From Syntrophomonas sp. (GTDB lineage: Bacteria > Bacillota > Syntrophomonadia > Syntrophomonadales > Syntrophomonadaceae), in the NCBI GenBank assembly GCA_003444615.1, contig DLUN01000193.1, forward strand, positions 1 to 23,500: a stretch of 23,500 nucleotides of DNA, in the 5' to 3' direction. A program made the translations under genes and the position numbers. The notes beneath the pieces are model-generated. The model ran no database searches. It saw only the letters and a program-made list of their open reading frames with translations, and had not been told where the DNA came from. Numbering within the stretch: position 1 is the stretch's first letter; every line of letters begins with the position of its first letter. Positions 5,993-12,747 of this stretch are shown piece by piece.

Positions 5993-7129
5993 ATGGAGCC
6001 CGTTGCAGCTATTTTGCGAGAAATGGAAGGTGTAGTAAAGAATCCGGCGCATGCTGTACGTGCTTTTAAGCAGGAAACCGGGCGTGAAGTTATAGGATGT
6101 CTGCCTATTTATGTTCCGGAAGAAATCATATATGCAGGTGGTATGCTGCCGGTAGGCGTCTGGGGCGGGCAGACTAATATAGTGCAGTCCGGAACCTACC
6201 TGCCCAGCTTTGCCTGCTCAATTATGCGAGCCATTATGGAATTTGCCATGCGGGGAATTTACAATGATTTATCCGCTGTAGTCTGCCCCATGCACTGCGA
6301 TACCTTAAAGTGTATAGGAGAAAATTGGAAAGTAGCAGTACCACAGGTTCCTTGCTTCTGCCTGGTATATCCCCAGAACCGCAAGAACCCTTCTGGAATA
6401 TCCTACTTAATCAAGGAATTTGAACAGCTTAGAAAAAAGTTGGAATCCTTAAGCGGAAGGGCTATTACTGATGAAGCCATAAATCAGGCCATAGTTATAT
6501 ATAATGAGCACCGCAAAACCATGCGTGAGTTCACCCGGGTGGCAAGAGATTACCCGCTGACCATTACCGCCCAGAGGCGGCATATGGTTATTAAATCAGG
6601 CTTTTTCATGGATAAAGCTAAACACACCCTTTTAGTCAAGTCATTGATCAGCGAATTTAAAGCTCTGCCGCCCGAAAAAAGCAACGGTATTAAAGTAATC
6701 CTGACCGGCATTATGGCCGAGCCAGACGGTTTTTTGGAACTGTTTAATCAATATAATCTGGTAGTAGTGGGTGATGATTTAGCTCAAGAATCCAGGCAAT
6801 TTCGGACCGATGTCCCAGCCGGCGGCGCTCCCTTGGAACGTTTGGCTCGTCGTTGGGCTAATATACTGGGGTGCTCATTGGCTTATGATCCCCAGAAACA
6901 GCGCAGCAATATGTTGATTGATATGGTCCGGGACACGGGAGCTGATGCGGTAATTGTAACCATGATGAAATTCTGTGAACCGGAAGAATTCGATTATCCC
7001 ATTCTGAAGAAGGAATTCGAAAAAGCTGGTATTCCTCACTTGTATATGGAGTTGGAACAGCAGGCTGACTCAGTAGAACAGCTGCGCACTCGTATACAAG
7101 GTTTTGCGGAAATGATGACAACACGTTGA
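5993..7129 (+). CDS. 2-hydroxyacyl-CoA dehydratase, small subunit (HadC/HgdB-like)
   Basis: This 378-residue partner of the preceding subunit carries the second iron-sulfur cluster. Typical segments are EVIGCLPIYVPEEI (32-45), AGGMLPVGVWG (48-58), FACSIMRA (73-80), PMHCDTLKC (99-107), DDLAQESRQFR in the middle of the C-terminal half and MKFCEPEEFDYP near the end. Candidate cluster cysteines are Cys75, Cys98, Cys102, Cys107 and Cys328. Its ATG directly follows the stop of the large subunit (TAA then ATG), with AGGAGGAG at 5981-5988, so the two are coupled for equal synthesis. The last 54 residues are duplicated in the remnant at 356-520. No activator gene follows, unlike many characterised clusters, so the activator at 536 is the likely electron donor. 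Confidence 0.92.
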   Translation: MEPVAAILREMEGVVKNPAHAVRAFKQETGREVIGCLPIYVPEEIIYAGGMLPVGVWGGQTNIVQSGTYLPSFACSIMRAIMEFAMRGIYNDLSAVVCPMHCDTLKCIGENWKVAVPQVPCFCLVYPQNRKNPSGISYLIKEFEQLRKKLESLSGRAITDEAINQAIVIYNEHRKTMREFTRVARDYPLTITAQRRHMVIKSGFFMDKAKHTLLVKSLISEFKALPPEKSNGIKVILTGIMAEPDGFLELFNQYNLVVVGDDLAQESRQFRTDVPAGGAPLERLARRWANILGCSLAYDPQKQRSNMLIDMVRDTGADAVIVTMMKFCEPEEFDYPILKKEFEKAGIPHLYMELEQQADSVEQLRTRIQGFAEMMTTR

Positions 7130-7174
7130 CCGGTGCCAAAGATGACGAGTAACACCCCATCAGAGGGGATACTA

Positions 7175-7285
7175 ATGAAAAGCCCAGTTCCCGCTATGGC
7201 AAAAATTTTTACCCAGGGAGAGTATGGCCGTATAACTCAAAAGGGCTTTTACGACTATAACCAATTAGATACAGGCGGTGAGTAG
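7175..7285 (+). pseudogene. C-terminal remnant of a 3-hydroxyacyl-CoA dehydrogenase
   Basis: A 36-codon frame starts at ATG 7175, has a good GAGGGG ribosome site, and ends at TAG 7283-7285. Its peptide contains SPVPAMAKIF, then GEYGRITQKGFYDY. This matches the extreme C-terminus of 3-hydroxybutyryl-CoA dehydrogenases, where a proline-rich start is followed by a helix and a GxxGRKTGKGFYDY-type ending. The roughly 250 N-terminal residues, including the NAD-binding domain, are absent. It lies where a hbd gene would be expected, just before the crotonase. I read it as a deletion scar. Because it keeps a start and a ribosome site it may still be translated, perhaps only helping translation of the gene that follows. 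Confidence 0.65.
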
Positions 7286-7286
7286 T

Positions 7287-8075
7287 GTGACCTTTGAGCA
7301 CATTGTCTTGGAAATAAATGAACATGTAGCCACTCTAACTTTGAATCGCCCCAAAGTGCTTAATGCCTTAAACCGTAAGATGGTTGACGAAATTGATCAA
7401 GCAGCCGATATAATAGCCGGAAACAACGACATTCGAGTGGTGGTATTGACTGGAGCTGGCCAGCATTTTGCTGCTGGGGCCGATGTAAATGATATGGCCG
7501 ATATGGTTCCTGAAGAAGCGCGCAATTTTGCCTTTATTTCTACTTTCAACAAAATAGAAAACTTGCCGCAGCCGGTAATCGCTGCTGTTAAGGGATATGC
7601 ACTGGGAGCCGGTTTTGAAATTGCCTTGGCAGCTGATATACGCCTGGCGGGAGACAGTGCCCGTTTTGGACTGCCGGAAATCAACCTGGGCATCATGCCG
7701 GGAGCCGGCGGAACGCAAAGATTACCTCGCTTAATTGGCAGTGCCCAGGCTAAAGAATTAATTTTCCTGGGTCACAATATCGATGCTTCGGCCGCACTGG
7801 AATTAGGACTGATTAACCGGGTTGTTGACGATGAGAAGCTGTTGGATGAAACCCTAAAAATGGCGGAAAAAATATCCAACAAACCACCCCTGGCCCTGAG
7901 AATGGCCAAACGAACTGTAAACATTGGCATCAACCTGGATATAAAATCTGGTACTGAACTGGAAGCAATAGCTTGGTCAGACCTCTTTGCCACTCAGGAC
8001 CAGAAGGAAGGTATGAAGGCTTTTTTGGACAAGCGTAAACCGCAATTTACAGGCAGATATGGAAAGGAGAATTGA
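7287..8075 (+). CDS. enoyl-CoA hydratase (crotonase family)
   Basis: This 262-residue crotonase would hydrate trans-2-enoyl-CoA to (S)-3-hydroxyacyl-CoA. The oxyanion-hole region GQHFAAGADV (58-67) and the crotonase signature GAGFEIALAADIRLAGDSARF are present. Both catalytic glutamates of true hydratases are kept: Glu111 in GFEIAL and Glu131 in LPEINLG, followed by PGAGGTQRLPR. I chose the GTG at 7287 because AGGCGGTGA (7273-7281), almost a perfect ribosome site, lies 5 bases before it; a GTG at 7278 would overlap that site. It overlaps the thiolase region by tight spacing (stop at 8075, next ATG at 8078). In context it processes the enoyl-CoA made by the dehydratase. Confidence 0.93.
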   Translation: MTFEHIVLEINEHVATLTLNRPKVLNALNRKMVDEIDQAADIIAGNNDIRVVVLTGAGQHFAAGADVNDMADMVPEEARNFAFISTFNKIENLPQPVIAAVKGYALGAGFEIALAADIRLAGDSARFGLPEINLGIMPGAGGTQRLPRLIGSAQAKELIFLGHNIDASAALELGLINRVVDDEKLLDETLKMAEKISNKPPLALRMAKRTVNIGINLDIKSGTELEAIAWSDLFATQDQKEGMKAFLDKRKPQFTGRYGKEN

Positions 8076-8077
8076 TT

Positions 8078-9262
8078 ATGCATGAAGTTGTAATTGTAGG
8101 TGGAGCCCGTACACCAGTGGGAGATTTTAATGGCTCACTAGCCAGCAAGAATCCGGTGGACCTGGGGATCATCGTTCTAAAAGTAGCCCTTGAGAAATCT
8201 GGAGTCAGTGCCGGTTTAATTGAAGAAGTAGTAGGGGGGCACTGTAACCAGTCCTCCTCTCCCGGCAACAGTGCCCGTTTAATTGCCCTGGGAGCAGGCT
8301 GTCCCGTTGAATCCACTGCGGTTACCATTCACCAGCAATGCCCATCATCTATGCGGGCAGCAGAAGTTTGCTCTCAACAGATTATGCTGGGCAAAATTGA
8401 AGTGGGAGCGACGGTAGGGGTGGAAAGTATGACTAATACCCCTTATTACCTAATGCGGGCTCGCCAGGGATATCGACTGGGTCATGGCGAGCAGATATTG
8501 GACGGCCTGATGGTAGGCGGTCTGATAGATCCTTGGAATAATTACCATATGGGAGTTACAGCCGAAAACATTGCCGAGAAATACAATATTAGCCGGGAAG
8601 AGCAGGATGAACTGGCCGTGTTAAGCCATCAAAGAGCCTGTAATGCCATTGCTAAAGGTTGGTTCAAGGACGAAATTGTACCTGTGGAAGTAACAACCCG
8701 CAAAGGCACTGTTATCGTGGACACCGATGAACACCCCCGTGCCGATACTACCCTGGAATCTCTGGCCAAACTGAAACCGGCTTTCAAGAAAGGTGGTACT
8801 GTGACGGCCGGCAATGCCTCTGGCCTTAATGATGGGGGAGCAGCACTTATAATGATGTCTGCTGAAAAAGCTAAAGAATTAGGCATTAAGCCTTTGGCCA
8901 GGGTAGTCGCCTCTGCTTCAGGAGCCGTTGATCCATCCATAATGGGTATGGGGGTTGTCCCCGCCGTTAGAAAAGCCTTAAAATTTGCCGGAATGACCCA
9001 AGATGAGATTGATTACTGGGAAATAAATGAAGCTTTCGCTGCCCAGTTTTTGGGGGTCAACCGGGAGCTTAAACTGGATATGGAGCGGGTGAATGGAGTA
9101 GGTTCCGGAATTTCCATTGGCCATCCCGTCGGGATGACTGGAGCGCGCCTGATACTGACTATGATGCATGAGATGAAACGCCGCAATGTCCGCTATGGCT
9201 GTGCATCTTTATGTGCCAGCGGCGGACCGGGAGTGGCTTTTATCATCGAAAACATCAAGTAA
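8078..9262 (+). CDS. acetyl-CoA C-acetyltransferase (thiolase)
   Basis: This 394-residue thiolase splits 3-ketoacyl-CoA with CoA, or condenses acetyl-CoA. The catalytic residues fall at the standard places: Cys88 (HQQCPSSM), His349 (SIGHPVGMTGAR) and Cys379 (LCASGGPGVA), with the NEAFAAQ segment between. The flanks are divergent: CPSSM replaces the usual CGSG, and CASGGPG replaces CIGGGQG, which suggests a specialised subgroup. The ATG at 8078 has AAGGAGA 7 bases upstream (8064-8070), so it is preferred over a TTG two codons earlier. It follows the crotonase by 2 bases. With that gene it completes thiolytic chain cleavage, except for the missing dehydrogenase. Confidence 0.92.
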   Translation: MHEVVIVGGARTPVGDFNGSLASKNPVDLGIIVLKVALEKSGVSAGLIEEVVGGHCNQSSSPGNSARLIALGAGCPVESTAVTIHQQCPSSMRAAEVCSQQIMLGKIEVGATVGVESMTNTPYYLMRARQGYRLGHGEQILDGLMVGGLIDPWNNYHMGVTAENIAEKYNISREEQDELAVLSHQRACNAIAKGWFKDEIVPVEVTTRKGTVIVDTDEHPRADTTLESLAKLKPAFKKGGTVTAGNASGLNDGGAALIMMSAEKAKELGIKPLARVVASASGAVDPSIMGMGVVPAVRKALKFAGMTQDEIDYWEINEAFAAQFLGVNRELKLDMERVNGVGSGISIGHPVGMTGARLILTMMHEMKRRNVRYGCASLCASGGPGVAFIIENIK

Positions 9263-9366
9263 ATACAAATTCTAAAACATTTATTAATTTAACTCTGGAA
9301 AAAATAATCATAGTAAAGAATCAATCCAAGTTGAAACAGTATTACTTTGCTAAGGAGAGACTAACA

Positions 9367-10713
9367 ATGTCGGCACTACTCGAAGAATATCGTTCGAAAC
9401 TAGTTACGGCGGCGGAGGCGGTTAAGACAATAAAATCCGGAGATACCATACACTACGGTGCATTCTGCGGGGTCGTTTGGGACTTAGATCAAGCTCTGGC
9501 AGGCCGGGTGAATGAATTAACTGATGTAAATGTTATTACAACTATCTGGCCTTATTCGGAACCGCCGGCTATTGTCAAAGCTGATCCAAAGGTCCAGCAT
9601 ATCAGGTTTAATTCTACTCAATTTGGTGCCGTGGAAAGGAAAATGAACCGTCAGGGTACCTGCTGGTATATTCCGGTTCAGTTCAGAGAACAGCTTAAAT
9701 ACTTTACCCAGGATATAGATCTTGATGTAGCCATGCTGAGGGTAGCCCCCATGGATAAACACGGCTATTTTAACCTGGGGCCCCAGGTAGCTGACGCACC
9801 GGCCATAGTTAATAAAGCTAAGGTTGTCATAGTTGAAGTTAATGAAAAGATGCCGGTGGTTCATGGTATGCAAAATGCCATCCATATTTCCCAGATCGAT
9901 TATATCGTCCAGGGCAGCAACCAGGAACTTCCGGTTTTAATTGGAAAGGAAGCCACCGAAGTAGACCGCCAAATAGCTGCTCATATTGTGGAGCGGGTGA
10001 GAAAGGGCAGTACCTTGCAGTTAGGGATTGGCGGCCTGCCCAATACAGTGGGGTCTTTTATATGTGATTCAGATATTAAAGATCTCAGTGTTCATTCGGA
10101 AATGTTTGTGGATGCTTTTCTGAATCTCTACAAAGCTGGTAAAATAACCGGCAATAAAAACCTGGATCGGGGCAAAATGGTCTGGACTTTTGCCATGGGT
10201 TCCAAGGAACTTTACGATTTCATCGATAACAACTCCCTGCATCACGTATGTCCGGTTGATTATGTGAATGAAATCAGTACTATAGCCCAAATCGATAACT
10301 TTGTGTCGGTGTGCAGTTGTTTAGAAGTGGATCTTTTTGGCCAGGTCAACTCTGAGTCAGCAGGCTTACTGCACATCGGCGGAAACGGCGGGCAGCTGGA
10401 CTTTGTTTTGGGTTCCTATTTGTCCAAAGGCGGCCAGAGCTTCTTATGTAGTCCATCTACATTTAAGACCAAGGACGGCACAGTGACCTCCACTATAAAA
10501 CCCACTATGCCACAGGGTTCAATTATTACTGTTCCCAGACAGGTGACCCATCTAGTAGTGACTGAATTCGGTGTAGCCAATTTGAAGGGTAAGTCCACCT
10601 GGCAGCGGGCGGAAGCTTTGATAAGTATTGCTCATCCCGATTTCCGGGATACCCTGGTAAAAGAGGCTGAAAAAATGGGTATATGGAAAAACACCAGTAA
10701 AGTGACCATGTGA
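9367..10713 (+). CDS. CoA-transferase of the acetyl-CoA hydrolase / 4-hydroxybutyrate CoA-transferase family
   Basis: This 448-residue enzyme moves CoA between an acyl-CoA such as acetyl-CoA and a carboxylic acid. It has the two-domain family layout: an N-terminal domain (GDTIHYGAFCG near residue 27), the glycine-rich LQLGIGGLPN (about 219-228), the catalytic-type Glu245 in VHSEMFVDAF, and the C-terminal VVTEFGVANLKG and SIAHPDFRDTL. The start is the ATG at 9367, with AAGGAGAGA at 9352-9360; the open frame runs further upstream inside the thiolase but has no support there. It is separated from the thiolase by 104 bases without a clear promoter. In context it may activate the 2-hydroxy acid or release an acid product. 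Confidence 0.88.
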   Translation: MSALLEEYRSKLVTAAEAVKTIKSGDTIHYGAFCGVVWDLDQALAGRVNELTDVNVITTIWPYSEPPAIVKADPKVQHIRFNSTQFGAVERKMNRQGTCWYIPVQFREQLKYFTQDIDLDVAMLRVAPMDKHGYFNLGPQVADAPAIVNKAKVVIVEVNEKMPVVHGMQNAIHISQIDYIVQGSNQELPVLIGKEATEVDRQIAAHIVERVRKGSTLQLGIGGLPNTVGSFICDSDIKDLSVHSEMFVDAFLNLYKAGKITGNKNLDRGKMVWTFAMGSKELYDFIDNNSLHHVCPVDYVNEISTIAQIDNFVSVCSCLEVDLFGQVNSESAGLLHIGGNGGQLDFVLGSYLSKGGQSFLCSPSTFKTKDGTVTSTIKPTMPQGSIITVPRQVTHLVVTEFGVANLKGKSTWQRAEALISIAHPDFRDTLVKEAEKMGIWKNTSKVTM

Positions 10714-10738
10714 CCACTTCTCTTTTCCTAATATTCAG

Positions 10739-10765
10739 CCCGGTCCATAATGGATCGGGTTTTTT
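10739..10765 (+). terminator. intrinsic terminator of the dehydratase operon
   Basis: CCCGGTCC (10739-10746) pairs with GGATCGGG (10752-10759) with one G-U pair and a 5-nt loop, followed by six T (10760-10765). It closes the operon that begins at the sigma-54 promoter. Confidence 0.88.
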
Positions 10766-10797
10766 CATGGGCAAAAGATATTTTAGGGCAAAAAAGG

Positions 10798-10803
10798 TAT
10801 AAT
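10798..10803 (+). promoter_or_regulatory. -10 element of a probable miaB promoter
   Basis: A perfect TATAAT lies 27 bases before the miaB start and just after the preceding terminator. The corresponding -35 position has no good match, so strength is uncertain. Confidence 0.4.
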
Positions 10804-10830
10804 ATATAGACGCGAGGTGATAAAGACAAG

Positions 10831-12180
10831 GTGGATCAACAACTTGAAAAAGCACCGGCTTACCTCACATTGACGTATGGATGCCAGATGAATGTCCGTG
10901 ATTCGGAAATCATGAACGGCCTTTTAGAAGCCATGGGATATTGTGCTACGGATAAGCCGGAAGAGGCCAGCATAATACTGTTTAATACCTGCAGTGTGCG
11001 TCATTCAGCGGAAAACAAAGTATATGGAAAATTGGGAGAAATAAGTGCCTTAAAACGCCGCAATCCCGATTTGATTATTGCTTTTGGCGGCTGCATGGCT
11101 CAGCTTCCCGAGGTCCAAGCCCGTCTGAAAAAGATAGGAGTAGATGTGGTATTTGGCACCCACAATATTCACGAATTGCCATATTTGATTGAACAAGCCA
11201 GGCAGTCTAAGACCCCAGTGTTTCAGGTATGGGACCAAGAAGGTGAAGTGGAGGAGAACCTTCCCTCCGTCCGGCGGCCTGGAATTAGTGCTTTTGTAAA
11301 TATAATGTACGGGTGCAATAATTTCTGCAGCTATTGTATTGTTCCTTATACCCGAGGCCGGGAAAGGAGTCGCCGTTCGGCAGACATATTAAAGGAGGTC
11401 CAGGAGTTAGCCGATCAGGGATACCGTGAGGTAACCCTGCTGGGGCAAAATGTTAATTCTTATGGCAAGGGTTTGGATGAGGAAATTGATTTTGCCGATC
11501 TCTTAGCAATGACTGCTCGAGTGGAGGGAATAGACCGGGTTCGCTTTACCACATCCCATCCTAAAGATATGTCGGATAAGTTAATAGATACCATCGCTGG
11601 TAACCCGGTGATTTGCGAGCATATACACGTACCTTTGCAGGCAGGTAGTAATCGGATTCTCAAGCGTATGAACCGGGGTTACACCCGGGAGCATTATTTA
11701 GAAATAACCAATCGCATACGCGAAAGAATACCTGGTGTGGCTATTACCAGTGATTTAATAGTAGGTTTTCCCGGAGAAGAGGATGAGGATTTTGCCGATA
11801 CTCTGGATATGGTAGAAAAAGTACGCTTTGATGCTGCTTTTACTTTCATGTATTCAACCCGAAGTGGTACCAGAGCTGCCGAGTTTACCGATCAGGTGCC
11901 CCTGGAAGTTAAAAAGGCGCGGCTCAACCAACTAAATCTGGTTCAGTACCGTATAGCGCGGGAAATCAATCAATCACTGGAGGGAAAAGTGGAAGAGGTG
12001 TTGGTGGAAGGACCCAGCAAAACCGATAAAACCAAATTAACGTCCCGAACCAGAACCAATCGCGTTGTAATAATACCAGGGTCAGAAGATCTAATTGGGC
12101 AAATAATCCCCGTAAGAATAGTGGAAGGAAAATCTTTCTCACTGTTCGGGGAAGTACTGCCGGCAGTAAAAAGTAGTTAA
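10831..12180 (+). CDS. miaB: tRNA-2-methylthio-N6-dimethylallyladenosine synthase
   Basis: This 449-residue radical-SAM methylthiotransferase adds the 2-methylthio group to i6A37 of tRNAs reading UNN codons. The N-terminal UPF0004 domain has its three cluster cysteines, Cys18 (TYGCQMN), Cys54 (FNTCSVR) and Cys88 (FGGCMAQ). The radical-SAM triad is Cys162, Cys166 and Cys169 in YGCNNFCSYC, followed by IVPYTRGRERSR. A TRAM RNA-binding domain occupies the C-terminal 65 or so residues. The GTG at 10831 has GCGAGGTGA 10 bases upstream. It belongs functionally with miaA at 20916, which makes its substrate. In B. subtilis miaB also precedes a YmcA-type gene and mutS. Confidence 0.96.
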   Translation: MDQQLEKAPAYLTLTYGCQMNVRDSEIMNGLLEAMGYCATDKPEEASIILFNTCSVRHSAENKVYGKLGEISALKRRNPDLIIAFGGCMAQLPEVQARLKKIGVDVVFGTHNIHELPYLIEQARQSKTPVFQVWDQEGEVEENLPSVRRPGISAFVNIMYGCNNFCSYCIVPYTRGRERSRRSADILKEVQELADQGYREVTLLGQNVNSYGKGLDEEIDFADLLAMTARVEGIDRVRFTTSHPKDMSDKLIDTIAGNPVICEHIHVPLQAGSNRILKRMNRGYTREHYLEITNRIRERIPGVAITSDLIVGFPGEEDEDFADTLDMVEKVRFDAAFTFMYSTRSGTRAAEFTDQVPLEVKKARLNQLNLVQYRIAREINQSLEGKVEEVLVEGPSKTDKTKLTSRTRTNRVVIIPGSEDLIGQIIPVRIVEGKSFSLFGEVLPAVKSS

Positions 12181-12227
12181 GTCAAAAGTTTTTTTGGAAA
12201 CAATTTAATTGCTTAACCGATTCATGC

Positions 12228-12233
12228 TAGAAT
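12228..12233 (+). promoter_or_regulatory. possible extended -10 promoter before the YlbF-family gene
   Basis: TGCTAGAAT (12225-12233) has the extended TG and a near-consensus -10. A TTGCTT upstream is too close (13-base spacer). It would start transcription near 12240, leaving a short leader if the TTG at 12286 is the true start. Confidence 0.35.
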
Positions 12234-12285
12234 AATGGAAGAATTGCAGACACTGATTCTGCACATAGTTGGGAGGATAAAGATA

Positions 12286-12672
12286 TTGACTACTGAAGAA
12301 ATTATCCGGTTGGCCTTTGAATTAGGTACGGCTGTATCTGAATCAGACGAAGTTGATCGCCTGAAAGCTTTACAAATGAAGCTGGCTCAGGACAGAAGTG
12401 CCTATGACCTGTTAATTAAATACCAGGATGCCAAAAGCCAATTGGAGCACAAATTCCAGGACGGTTTATTAGTTACCAAGGCTGAGGAGGATCACATTAA
12501 TATTTTAGAACAGCAGTTAATCGCCAATAGTATTATAAACGAATTAATTCAAGCCCAGGAAAAGTTTGACAATTTAATGCAAGCCGTTTATTTTGCCATG
12601 AACCAAGCTATTTCTGGCACTGGAAGCTGCAGTCCTGACTCATGCGACAGCTGTGGTGGAGGCTGCAGTTAA
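12286..12672 (+). CDS. YlbF/YmcA-family protein with Cys-rich tail
   Basis: This 128-residue, mostly helical protein belongs to the YlbF/YmcA (Com_YlbF) family. Members in Bacillus (RicF, RicA) form an iron-sulfur complex with YaaT that affects RNase Y activity, sporulation and competence. The body (EEIIRLAFELGTAVSESDEV, then charged helices with a KYQDAKSQLEHK segment) fits the fold. The tail SCSPDSCDSCGGGCS has four cysteines, like the tail of B. subtilis YlbF. The locus, between miaB and mutS, is where B. subtilis has ymcA. I chose the TTG at 12286 because GGGAGG lies at 12271-12276; an ATG at 12235 is in frame but lacks a ribosome site and overlaps the likely promoter. No iron-sulfur cluster can be proven from sequence. 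Confidence 0.8.
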   Translation: MTTEEIIRLAFELGTAVSESDEVDRLKALQMKLAQDRSAYDLLIKYQDAKSQLEHKFQDGLLVTKAEEDHINILEQQLIANSIINELIQAQEKFDNLMQAVYFAMNQAISGTGSCSPDSCDSCGGGCS

Positions 12673-12701
12673 GGAAGAAACAACGAAGAATAATACTGTA
12701 T

Positions 12702-12733
12702 AGAAAGGCTTAGATATCTAAGTCTTTCTTTTT
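12702..12733 (+). terminator. palindromic terminator/attenuator before mutS
   Basis: A 28-base near-perfect palindrome (12702-12729) has CTTAGATATCTAAG at its centre and one G-U pair in the arms; a run of T continues to 12733. It ends 14 bases before the mutS ATG, and the ribosome site GAGAGGT begins right after it. It should stop or weaken read-through from the YlbF-family gene into mutS. Confidence 0.7.
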
Positions 12734-12747
12734 GAGAGGTTATAGGT

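Noticed and set aside
9211..9366. In-frame 5' extension of the CoA-transferase into the thiolase gene
   Set aside because: The extra residues overlap the end of the thiolase, lack family similarity, and the ATG at 9367 has a good AAGGAGAGA site.
12165..12197. T-run after miaB as a terminator
   Set aside because: A run of T is present but no stem directly precedes it; the nearby ACTGCCGGCAGT palindrome has no room for a loop and is too far upstream.
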